DNA from: Lentisphaerota bacterium
GTDB taxonomy: Bacteria > Verrucomicrobiota > Lentisphaeria > Victivallales > Victivallaceae
Length of the DNA: 64,000 nucleotides
Assembly (NCBI GenBank): GCA_015061495.1
Contig: SUWL01000003.1
Location: forward strand, 1-64,000
Direction: 5' to 3'
A program made the translations under genes and the position numbers. Under the pieces are notes generated by a model. It searched no databases and was not told the DNA's origin. It saw only the letters and a list, made by a program, of their open reading frames with translations. Below are positions 38,785 through 47,096 of the stretch, piece by piece (the stretch's first letter is position 1; each line of letters opens with the position of its first letter).

Positions 38785-39028
38785 AGCCCGCCCGTTCACC
38801 CGAACGGGCGGGCTTCATAATTACTCCTCGTTCACTGTATACTATACACCATGCGTATGAAAAAATCAATATGTTTATTTAAATTAATTGAAAATAATTT
38901 TAATTTTATTAAATTTGATGTATCGGGAATAAAAATGTCCGGTAAGACAGAGAAGCTTGCCGGACATCAGGCAGGGAAGTCGAATAAATTTAACTGTTGA
39001 CGATTTTTATTCCGTCAGGGACATCAAC
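38785..39028. repeat. Left copy of a ~245-bp direct repeat (hairpin plus AT-rich spacer plus terminator plus 3' relic of a GH78-like gene)
   Basis: Near-identical to 45286-45534; begins with 13-bp-stem hairpin AGCCCGCCCGTTC-ACCC-GAACGGGCGGGCT and ends with the complement of ...VDVPDGIKIVNS*. Confidence 0.9.
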
Positions 39029-39149
39029 GTGGTGGCGGGTACGGTATTTTTTTAATCTCTTTGTTTATTAATGCGATACATTGTGAATATCTTTGTTGTA
39101 CGGTTGTTTTGATGGCAATAAAAAAGTAATATTATTCAATAAAAAGTGT

Positions 39150-39178
39150 TTGACTTTGTTTGATAATGGTGTTATTAT
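39150..39178 (+). promoter_or_regulatory. Predicted strong sigma70-like promoter for the third pseudopilin/DUF4838 module
   Basis: TTGACT - 17 bp - TATTAT, about 80 bp upstream of ATG 39258 (RBS AAGGAG at 39245). Confidence 0.6.
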
Positions 39179-39257
39179 ATAAACATAGGCAACCCTAGAA
39201 GTGGTGCTTCAGGGCAATTCGTTTCTTAACATTACCGTAAAAAAAAGGAGAAAAAGT

Positions 39258-40078
39258 ATGAAAAACATGAGTAAAAAACATGAATCGCTCCAGCATGCTG
39301 GAGTAAAGCATTCCTGCTTTACTCCAGCATGCTGGAGTAAAGCATTCCTGCTTTACTCTTATTGAACTTCTTGTCGTCATCGCGATCATCGCGATCCTGG
39401 CGGCAATTTTGCTGCCGGCACTTAACAGTGCACGTGAACGCGGCAGAGCTTCCAAGTGTACTAACAATCTCAAACAGATCACTCTCGGTTGTCTGCAGTA
39501 CGCAGATGCTTACGATTCATATTTGCCGAAGTGGGTAAGTGAAAACGATTTCTGGATGACTCCGCTTAAGTCTTACTTCGGCGGGGAAGATTACCCGACT
39601 CTGCGTGCCGCATACGGAGGAGGAAACTCATCTTACAGTACGGGACAAGTCAATAAAGGTATTGACAGTATGCTGATTTGTCCTTCTGTCTCAAGCGGCT
39701 GGTATTTTACAAATTACAGTGCCAACGGTTCGTTTATTCCGGATACCGGTTCTTCCGGTGATAAACATGTGCCGTTGAAAGCAGTCACCCGGGCATCCTC
39801 TTCGCTTTTTTTTTCTGGAAAATGGAGATAAAGTCAGCGCGTTTCCCAAAGAAACTGCGGGAAACGGCGCTAATGCCAATTTTACTAAAAAGGTCAGTAT
39901 AACTTATGGTCACAATTCTGCTCAAATGGCGTATCCGCACAATAATTACGGTACTCTCGCATGGGTGGATGGTCACGTCAGCAGTCATGCACAGGGAGCT
40001 GCCAACAGCGTTATTAAGGGTGTGGCGATGACTGATGCTGCTGATGCCGATGGAGCCGCATACGAACTTTATCGTTAA
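39258..40078 (+). pseudogene. DUF1559-type pseudopilin gene with two frame disruptions (34-bp tandem duplication and T9 tract); pseudogene or phase-variable
   Basis: [22 protein letters not shown]-[34-bp dup][36 protein letters not shown]...[16 protein letters not shown]...YGTLAWVDGHV...YELYR*. Frame offset of FTLIELL from the ATG is 94 nt (=1 mod 3); removing one 34-bp unit gives 60. Confidence 0.85.
39288..39357 (+). repeat. 34-bp tandem duplication made of two hairpins
   Basis: Unit ctccagcatgctggagtaaagcattcctgcttta at 39288-39321 and 39322-39355; CTCCAGCATGCTGGAG and AGTAAAGCA-TTCC-TGCTTTACT. Confidence 0.95.
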
Positions 40079-40104
40079 GCTGCATATTAATTTGTGAAAT
40101 TAAG

Positions 40105-42348
40105 ATGAAAAAGATAACAGTAGCGTTTTTTGTTCTTTTTTCCGTATTTGCAGTGTATGCCAATACCCTGTTCGAGAATGGAAAAAGTTCTTATTCGATC
40201 GTACTTCCGCCGAATGCCAATCCCACGGAAAAATTTGCTGCCGAAGAGTTGCAGTCTTTATTGAAAAAAAGCGGCAATGTGACACTTCCCATCGTGCAGG
40301 CTCCTGCCTCAAAAGGACATAACATTTTTATTAAAACCGTTCCCAACGGTAAAAAGCTGGAAGTTCGCGATCAGATCACCATCAAATATGATCAAGGTGA
40401 TTTGATTCTGCAGGGCAATTTCTCTTATTGCGCGCTTTTTGCGGTCTATCGTTTTGCGGAAAAACAGCTTGGTTTCCGTTGGCTTTACCCCGGAGAGGCC
40501 GGAGAGTTTTATACTCCCCAAAACAAATTGGTGTTAAGTGAAGATGTTTCAGAAGTATTCATTCCCAAAATCCGCATCAGAGCAATGTTTCAGGTTTGGG
40601 GAAGGAATATTGAATGCGATAAATGGATTCTGCATAACTATGGCAATATAGCTTTATACAATGAAGAAATGCTTGCCAAAGTGAATGTACCCCGTTTTTA
40701 TGTGTCGGCATTTGCGGAGTTGAGGGGGAAAAACAAAAAGCTTTTTAAAACCGATCCGGAACTTTTTTCCCTGGTCAACGGCAAACGTGTTGAAGCTGGC
40801 TGGGGCGGCTGCTGGACAAATCCGAAATATATGGATCTTTATGTCAAAGAGGTGTTTCAAAGGATCGAAAAAGAGAAATTTGATATCCTTTTTCTTGTGG
40901 CTCCTGATACCATGCTGCGCTGTCAGTGTGCCGGGTGTACCTCCGAAAAAAGTGTACCTGACCGCTGGTTGAATTTTTTCAGAGAAATGACCAAGCGGGT
41001 GAGAGTACGTTATCCCGATATCAAGCTTTCAACCTGTGCCTATCACGAATACCGGCAAATTCCCAATGGCGATATCGCTTCTCTGGTAGATATCGCCCCC
41101 AGTTTCAGTTTTTCCAACCGTTGCTATGTTCATAATCTCGGTGATCCCAGATGTCAGCATCAGGCGGCGGCGTTATCTCAAGTCGTTGCATGGAAGAAAA
41201 AAATGGCAGGAGAAATTTCCATTAACTGCTATGAAACTGCTTTGTTTCAGTATTTTACTTCGTTTGCGCCAATGATGAATATCGTCATTGATCAGATGAA
41301 GTTTTTTGCCGAACTTGATCCACAGGTGGTCAGAACGGAATTTTCAGTCACCGCTCCCTGGGCACGGAATAAAAAGTGGAATCAGGAATTCAAACAGTAT
41401 TCTCTTTACCGTCTGAACAACTATATTTTTGTTACCATGATGCACTCTCCTGATGTTGACGGCAAACAACTGGTCAAAGAGTATTGTGATACTCTTTACG
41501 GCCCTGCCGGAAAGATAATGTATAAATATCATACGGAGCTTGCCGATGCATGGAGCAATATGGATGCCCATTTGACCTTTTATTTCCATAATCCCAGTTC
41601 TGTAGCCCAGCAATTGTTCAACAAGGAAATGGTCGCCAGATTTGATACTTACTTTGCTGAAGCAGAAAAAATTGTCCGTTCCAAACCGGAATACAAACGC
41701 TATATCAAAGAGGTCGCTCTGGATAAATTCAATTACGATCAGTGGATGAGCTTTTTCAAAAGTGACTCCTCGGCGGTGTGGAAATTTAATGTCGGCAATG
41801 GAAAAGATAAAAAATATGAATTCGTAATGAGAAGCCGGAAAGCGGATGGCGACGGCAACAGTGTCGCAACCCCTTCCAAAATGAAAACGTCCGGAACCAT
41901 ATCCCGCGATGACCATTTTCTCTATATTCATGTTGATTGCTTTTATGTTCCCGGAATCAAGTTCGAGAAAGGCGAGAAAATCCGCGATGCAGTAAAACTG
42001 TTCTTTACTGAAAATGTGGAATTTCTGATCCGTACCGATCAGCAGAGTGATCACTTCCATTTCGCAGTCAATCCTGCCGGCGGATTTTATGATGCCAAGG
42101 TATCTGACACTTCGTGGAACCCATCATGGGAAGTGAAAACTTCAATCCTCGAAGATCGTTGGACTGCTGATATCGCCATTCCTATTCATGAACTCGGCTA
42201 CGAGGGCAAACTTCAGGATGGCGCGACATGGTCGATCGGCGTAATGCGTTATGCCAACTCTGCCAATGCTGCCGGATTCCCGATCCCGGTATTCGGTCAA
42301 ATTTCAGCTACCGCCAAAATGGTATTTAATTCCGGAACCGACCTTTGA
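40105..42348 (+). CDS. Secreted DUF4838-type protein with GH67N/GH20b-like N-terminus and CBM9-like C-terminus (paralog 1)
   Basis: 747 aa; signal peptide; NANPTEKFAAEELQSLLKKSGNVTLPIV; FLVAPDTMLRCQCAGCTSE; DDHFLYIHVDCF...WEVKTSILEDRWTADIAIPIHELGY. Confidence 0.8.
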   Translation: MKKITVAFFVLFSVFAVYANTLFENGKSSYSIVLPPNANPTEKFAAEELQSLLKKSGNVTLPIVQAPASKGHNIFIKTVPNGKKLEVRDQITIKYDQGDLILQGNFSYCALFAVYRFAEKQLGFRWLYPGEAGEFYTPQNKLVLSEDVSEVFIPKIRIRAMFQVWGRNIECDKWILHNYGNIALYNEEMLAKVNVPRFYVSAFAELRGKNKKLFKTDPELFSLVNGKRVEAGWGGCWTNPKYMDLYVKEVFQRIEKEKFDILFLVAPDTMLRCQCAGCTSEKSVPDRWLNFFREMTKRVRVRYPDIKLSTCAYHEYRQIPNGDIASLVDIAPSFSFSNRCYVHNLGDPRCQHQAAALSQVVAWKKKMAGEISINCYETALFQYFTSFAPMMNIVIDQMKFFAELDPQVVRTEFSVTAPWARNKKWNQEFKQYSLYRLNNYIFVTMMHSPDVDGKQLVKEYCDTLYGPAGKIMYKYHTELADAWSNMDAHLTFYFHNPSSVAQQLFNKEMVARFDTYFAEAEKIVRSKPEYKRYIKEVALDKFNYDQWMSFFKSDSSAVWKFNVGNGKDKKYEFVMRSRKADGDGNSVATPSKMKTSGTISRDDHFLYIHVDCFYVPGIKFEKGEKIRDAVKLFFTENVEFLIRTDQQSDHFHFAVNPAGGFYDAKVSDTSWNPSWEVKTSILEDRWTADIAIPIHELGYEGKLQDGATWSIGVMRYANSANAAGFPIPVFGQISATAKMVFNSGTDL

Positions 42349-42354
42349 AAATTT

Positions 42355-42389
42355 GTCTCCCGCTTACATTTGTACCCGGGAGACTTTTT
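42355..42389 (+). terminator. Rho-independent terminator between the two DUF4838 paralogs
   Basis: GTCTCCCG...CGGGAGAC followed by TTTTT. Confidence 0.75.
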
Positions 42390-42421
42390 GTTATATAATT
42401 CCGATTACAGAGAATATTAAT

Positions 42422-45259
42422 ATGAGAAAATTTATCGTTACCCTGCTTGTTCTTTTTTTCGTATTTGCAGTGTATGCCAATACCCTGTTCGAGAATGGAA
42501 AAAGTTCTTATTCGATCGTACTTTCGCCGAATGCCAATCCCACGGAAAAATTTGCTGCCGAAGAGTTGCAGTCGTTATTGAAAAAAAGCGGCAATGTGAC
42601 ACTTCCCATCGTGCAGGCTCCTGCCTCAAAAGGACACAACATTTTTATTAAAACCGTTCCCAACGGTAAAAAGCTGGAAGTTCGCGATCAGATCACCATC
42701 AAATATGATCAAGGTGATTTGATCCTGCAGGGCAATTTCTCTTATTGCGCGCTTTTTGCGGTCTATCGTTTTGCGGAAAAACAGCTTGGTTTCCGTTGGC
42801 TTTACCCCGGAGAGGCCGGAGAGTTTTATACTCCCAAAAACAAATTGGTGTTAAGTGAAGATGTTTCAGAAGTATTCATTCCCAAAATCCGTATCAGAGC
42901 AATGTTTCAGGTTTGGGGACGGTCGCTCGAGTGTGAAAAATGGATACTTCACAACTATGGCAATATCGGTATCCGCAGCGAAGAATTGCTTGCGAAGGTG
43001 GATGTCCCCCGTTTTTATGTATCGGCGTTTGCTGAATTAAGAGGACGTAATAAAGATCTTTTCAAGACCGATCCGGAGCTGTTTTCTCTCCGTGGCGGCA
43101 AACGTGTCGAGTACGGCTGGGGCGGATGCTGGACCAATCCCAGATATATGGATTTATATGTCAGAGAGGTGTTTGAAAGGATCGAAAAAGAGAAGTTCGA
43201 TTTACTTTTTCTTGTCGCTCCGGATACGACCATTCGCTGTCAGTGTGCCAATTGTAATGCCGAAAAAAGTATACCTGACCGGTGGACAAATTTTTTCCGG
43301 ATCGTTTCCAAAAGAATAAAAGAACGTTATCCGGATATCAAACTTGCAACTTGTGCTTACCATGAATACCGGGAATTGCCCAAAGGTGATATCCGGTTCG
43401 CAGATTATGCCCCCAGTTTCAGTTTTTCCAACCGTTGTTATATCCACAACCTTAATGATCCCAAATGTCCGTATCAGGCAAAAGCCCTGGGAATGATTGA
43501 CAGCTGGAAGAAGAAATTCGGTGGAGATGTTTCCGTAAACTGCTACGAAAACGCGGTATTTATCCACTATTCTTCATTTGCCCCGATGTTGAATATGCTG
43601 ATCGATCAGATGAAATATTTTGCCAAACTCGATCCGCAGCTTTTGAGAACAGAACTTTATGTAATTGCTCCATGGGCTCGTTTTCAGAAGTGGGATAAGG
43701 AATTCAACCAGTATTCTCTTTACCGTCTGACCAACTATATTTTTGTCACCATGATGCATTCGCCTGAAGTTGACGGTAAACAGCTTTTTCGTGAATATTG
43801 CGACACTCTTTATGGTCCTGCCGGAGATGTGATGTATAAATATCATACTGAAATTGCCGACGCGTGGAGCAATATGGATACCCATTTGGTCTACTATTTT
43901 CATAACCCGGGGATCGTTTCCCAGAAAATGCTGACCCCGGAATTGATAGTCAGATTCAACACTTATTTTGCTTATGCCGAAAAAATTGTCCGCTCCAAGC
44001 CGGAATACAAGCGTTATATCAAAGAAGTCGCTTTGGATAAGTTCAATTTCGAACAATGGGTGAAGTGTTACAACTCCTATTCGGTATCGGCGTGGAAATT
44101 TCCTGTCGGCAAGGGGAAAAATAAACCGTATAAATTTACTATGAAAACTCCGGATGGCAGCAAAGGTAAAAAGAAATCCCTGATGAAAACTTCCGGAACG
44201 ATCGCTCGCGATGACAACTTCCTTTATATTCATGTCGATTGTTTCAATATTCCGGGAGTAAAACTGGTGAAAGGAGAGAAAACTCGCGATAACCGCAACC
44301 TTTTCAAATCCGAAAATGTGGAATTTCTGATCCGTACCGATCAACAGAATGCGTCGTTCCGTTTCGCGGTCAATCCTGCCGGAGGATTCTGCGATATCCG
44401 GAGAAATGATTTTTCGTGGAATCCCTCCTGGGAGGTGAAAACCACGATCAAAAAAGACCGCTGGACGGCGGATATTGTCATCCCGTTCCGGGAACTCGGT
44501 TATGAGGGGCATCCTATGGAAGGAGCCGCATGGTCGATCGGGGCGAGACGCTATGTGAATAACGCCAATATTGCCGGTTTTCCGATTCCGGCAAGCAAAA
44601 AAATTACTGAAACGGCCCGGATGATCTTTGATCCCAAGGCCTCTCCGGAAAAGGTGATCACCCACATTGTTTCCAAGAAACCCAAAGCTGACTTTTCGCT
44701 TGATCTCAATGCGGATGGCTGGGTGGTCAACAAAGAAACATTCAAAGCCGGATGGAACAAACGTTCAGAAAACAAAGAGGTGATTTTGCTTACTCCGGGC
44801 ACAGTGGATGAAGCACCGTTGAGTTTCTATCGCAACCGTATTGATTCTGCATTGGACAACGGTGGTCTGGTGATTTTCAGCGATGACGGGAAAACCAATT
44901 GGCAAGCTCTTTTCGGTAAAAAATTTCCGCTCGGATACTTCCGGTACAAACAGATCGACCCGTCGGAAAAACTTACCTGGGCCGACCGTAAATCCACTCC
45001 GGAAGAAAATAAAAAGTGGTCAACTATACTGTTTACTGCCGGCCCGGCAATTTACAATATCCCGTCGGCTGGCTGGCACATTCTTGCCACTCAGAAGCTC
45101 AGCAATGGCAAAGATGCTCCGGTAATGATGTATAAGCAGCATCGCAAGGGAATGGTTGCGCTGATTTTGCATATGGAATTCATCCCACAGAAACACTTTA
45201 CCGGATTTCTGGAATTTCTTATAAAACGCTGGGAAAAAGAATCAGCGGGTAAACGGTAA
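42422..45259 (+). CDS. Secreted DUF4838-type protein (paralog 2) with extra C-terminal GATase1/ThuA-like domain
   Basis: Likely start 42422 (MRKFIVTLLVLFFVFAVYA); same domains as paralog 1 plus ~200 aa ADFSLDLNADGWVV...GGLVIFSDDGKTNWQALFGKKFP...KGMVALILHMEFIPQ. Confidence 0.8.
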   Translation: MRKFIVTLLVLFFVFAVYANTLFENGKSSYSIVLSPNANPTEKFAAEELQSLLKKSGNVTLPIVQAPASKGHNIFIKTVPNGKKLEVRDQITIKYDQGDLILQGNFSYCALFAVYRFAEKQLGFRWLYPGEAGEFYTPKNKLVLSEDVSEVFIPKIRIRAMFQVWGRSLECEKWILHNYGNIGIRSEELLAKVDVPRFYVSAFAELRGRNKDLFKTDPELFSLRGGKRVEYGWGGCWTNPRYMDLYVREVFERIEKEKFDLLFLVAPDTTIRCQCANCNAEKSIPDRWTNFFRIVSKRIKERYPDIKLATCAYHEYRELPKGDIRFADYAPSFSFSNRCYIHNLNDPKCPYQAKALGMIDSWKKKFGGDVSVNCYENAVFIHYSSFAPMLNMLIDQMKYFAKLDPQLLRTELYVIAPWARFQKWDKEFNQYSLYRLTNYIFVTMMHSPEVDGKQLFREYCDTLYGPAGDVMYKYHTEIADAWSNMDTHLVYYFHNPGIVSQKMLTPELIVRFNTYFAYAEKIVRSKPEYKRYIKEVALDKFNFEQWVKCYNSYSVSAWKFPVGKGKNKPYKFTMKTPDGSKGKKKSLMKTSGTIARDDNFLYIHVDCFNIPGVKLVKGEKTRDNRNLFKSENVEFLIRTDQQNASFRFAVNPAGGFCDIRRNDFSWNPSWEVKTTIKKDRWTADIVIPFRELGYEGHPMEGAAWSIGARRYVNNANIAGFPIPASKKITETARMIFDPKASPEKVITHIVSKKPKADFSLDLNADGWVVNKETFKAGWNKRSENKEVILLTPGTVDEAPLSFYRNRIDSALDNGGLVIFSDDGKTNWQALFGKKFPLGYFRYKQIDPSEKLTWADRKSTPEENKKWSTILFTAGPAIYNIPSAGWHILATQKLSNGKDAPVMMYKQHRKGMVALILHMEFIPQKHFTGFLEFLIKRWEKESAGKR

Positions 45260-45285
45260 AAATAATCCGAAGCTCTCCCGGCGAA

Positions 45286-45534
45286 AGCCCGCCCGCTTGA
45301 ACAGCAAGCGGGCGGACTTTCATAATTACTCCTCGCTCACCGTATACTATACACCATGCGTATGAAAAAATCAACATGTTTGTTTAAATTAATTCAAAAT
45401 AATTTTTAATTTTATTAAATTTGATGTATCGGGAATAAAAATGTCCGGTAAGACAGAGAAGCTTGCCGGACATCAGGCGGGGAAGTCGAATAAATTTAAC
45501 TGTTGACGATTTTTATTCCGTCAGGGACATCAAC
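45286..45534. repeat. Right copy of the ~245-bp direct repeat
   Basis: Near-identical to 38785-39028; hairpin CCGCCCGCTTG-AACAG-CAAGCGGGCGG has different but complementary stem bases. Confidence 0.9.
45440..45475 (-). terminator. Terminator downstream of the GH78-like gene
   Basis: Minus strand GTCCGGCAAG-cttctctgt-CTTACCGGAC-ATTTTTATT. Confidence 0.65.
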
Positions 45535-47079
45535 TTTGAATTTTCCATTTTTATCGGCTTCTACCGTGATAATTCCCCGGGCAGTTGGAACCGTGCCGCG
45601 GACATACTCCAAACCGGCGGTATCCGGAGTTACGGAAATTTTACTGCCGCCGGGTTCAAGTATTTTGACTCCCAGCAGCCGATCACTCATAAACGGGGCA
45701 GGGCCGCAGCTCCAGCCGTGGCTTAAACTGTGCCGTAAGCCTTTGTAGCAGTAATCTCCGAAGTCCGCATGGATATCCGTTTTGCCGGGTTGCGGGAATT
45801 GATCTATCCCGGTAGCATTTTCACACCACTTCAAATTGAAGTCTTCCCAGAAACTGGTTGCTCCCATTTGCAGCATTCCACCCCAATAACGGCGGATTAG
45901 TTCCAATGCACTGCGGCTCTCTTTGGCTTGCAGCACATAATATCCGTAAAAAGTGCTGATGTCATTGAATGGATCGTTTTCCAATACATCACGGCACTCT
46001 GCCAAACCGGTAATGGTCAATAATGCCGCCGGAGCTTTACGTCCGGCAGGATCCGGAATATGCTTTGCCAACTGCTTTTTTGCGGCAATGGCAAAAGCAT
46101 TGTCAATATCCATAAACTGCAGCAATTTGCTGCCGGAATCAAACATCCAGCTCATCAATGCCTGCAATCCGGCATGTTTGGCTTGGAGATTGTCATTGTT
46201 GGGCCAATCCAGAAAACGCCTCTCCGGAATACACTCTTTGCCTTCGCTGTCGATGAAATCCGCATGACACTTCAGCATATTGACAATAAATTCCCGGTGT
46301 TTTCGGATAAATTCCAGATCTCCGGAGACCATAAAGTAGTCCAACAGTGAAATAATGAACCAGCAGGAGTAACTTTGGACCTGATTGACCGGAGACGCCG
46401 CCGGTGTCTGCCGGATGATGAATTCCAGCGAATCCCGAATGATCGAAGTATCGGAAAAGGCGCATAAAATCCCTTTGATCTCCGGATGCATATCGCCCAT
46501 CCAGACGATCCGGTCACGCTTGGCTCCATCGTAAATGTAATCCTGCATGCAGAGGTGAACTGTACGTATCGCAGTTGACCAGATACGGTTCAACAAAGGA
46601 TCGGACGATTCAAATGAACCGGTAACTTCCAGATCACATTCCAATGCCACTGCCATAATATTGAGCAGTTTCAGGGTGCTGGATCCGGCATTGGTAATTT
46701 GGACAAAGCGGAATACGGTATTGCCATACTCCAGCATTCCGTGAAACGGCGTATCCAGCACGGTATCTTTTATGGAACACTCCTGGTTGGAATTGCCGAT
46801 AGTTTCACTTATGGATTCTCCGAATTTAATCTGTATTTTGCCTGGTTCGCTGTAAAAATTCAACCGGATGCCGCCGTGAAGTGCCTGCCCGAAATCCAGC
46901 AGCAAAGAAGTTCCCGGAGCAAATTCAACTAATTCCGGCAGATAGTGGATCACCGTCTGATATTCGGGATTTTGCTGCAGTAAATGAGCATTTTTCACAC
47001 CGTTACAACGGATGATTTGCTTTACCGGCAGATAGATTCGGGTACGGCGGTCGCGTATACAATTATCATGAAATCGCAT
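45496..47079 (-). CDS. Alpha-L-rhamnosidase-like (GH78-type) protein, no signal peptide
   Basis: 527 aa; DFGQALHGGIRLNF, DYIYDGAKRDRIVWMGDMHPE, SFWEDFNLKW, SLSHGWSCGPAPFMSDRLLGVKI. Confidence 0.85.
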   Translation of the reverse strand: MRFHDNCIRDRRTRIYLPVKQIIRCNGVKNAHLLQQNPEYQTVIHYLPELVEFAPGTSLLLDFGQALHGGIRLNFYSEPGKIQIKFGESISETIGNSNQECSIKDTVLDTPFHGMLEYGNTVFRFVQITNAGSSTLKLLNIMAVALECDLEVTGSFESSDPLLNRIWSTAIRTVHLCMQDYIYDGAKRDRIVWMGDMHPEIKGILCAFSDTSIIRDSLEFIIRQTPAASPVNQVQSYSCWFIISLLDYFMVSGDLEFIRKHREFIVNMLKCHADFIDSEGKECIPERRFLDWPNNDNLQAKHAGLQALMSWMFDSGSKLLQFMDIDNAFAIAAKKQLAKHIPDPAGRKAPAALLTITGLAECRDVLENDPFNDISTFYGYYVLQAKESRSALELIRRYWGGMLQMGATSFWEDFNLKWCENATGIDQFPQPGKTDIHADFGDYCYKGLRHSLSHGWSCGPAPFMSDRLLGVKILEPGGSKISVTPDTAGLEYVRGTVPTARGIITVEADKNGKFKVDVPDGIKIVNS

Positions 47080-47096
47080 TTTTTATATCCGGCAGC

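Noticed and set aside
43574-44665. 363-aa minus-strand ORF (with a similar antisense ORF at 41344-42060)
   Set aside because: Similarity between the two antisense ORFs is explained by paralogy of the sense DUF4838 genes.
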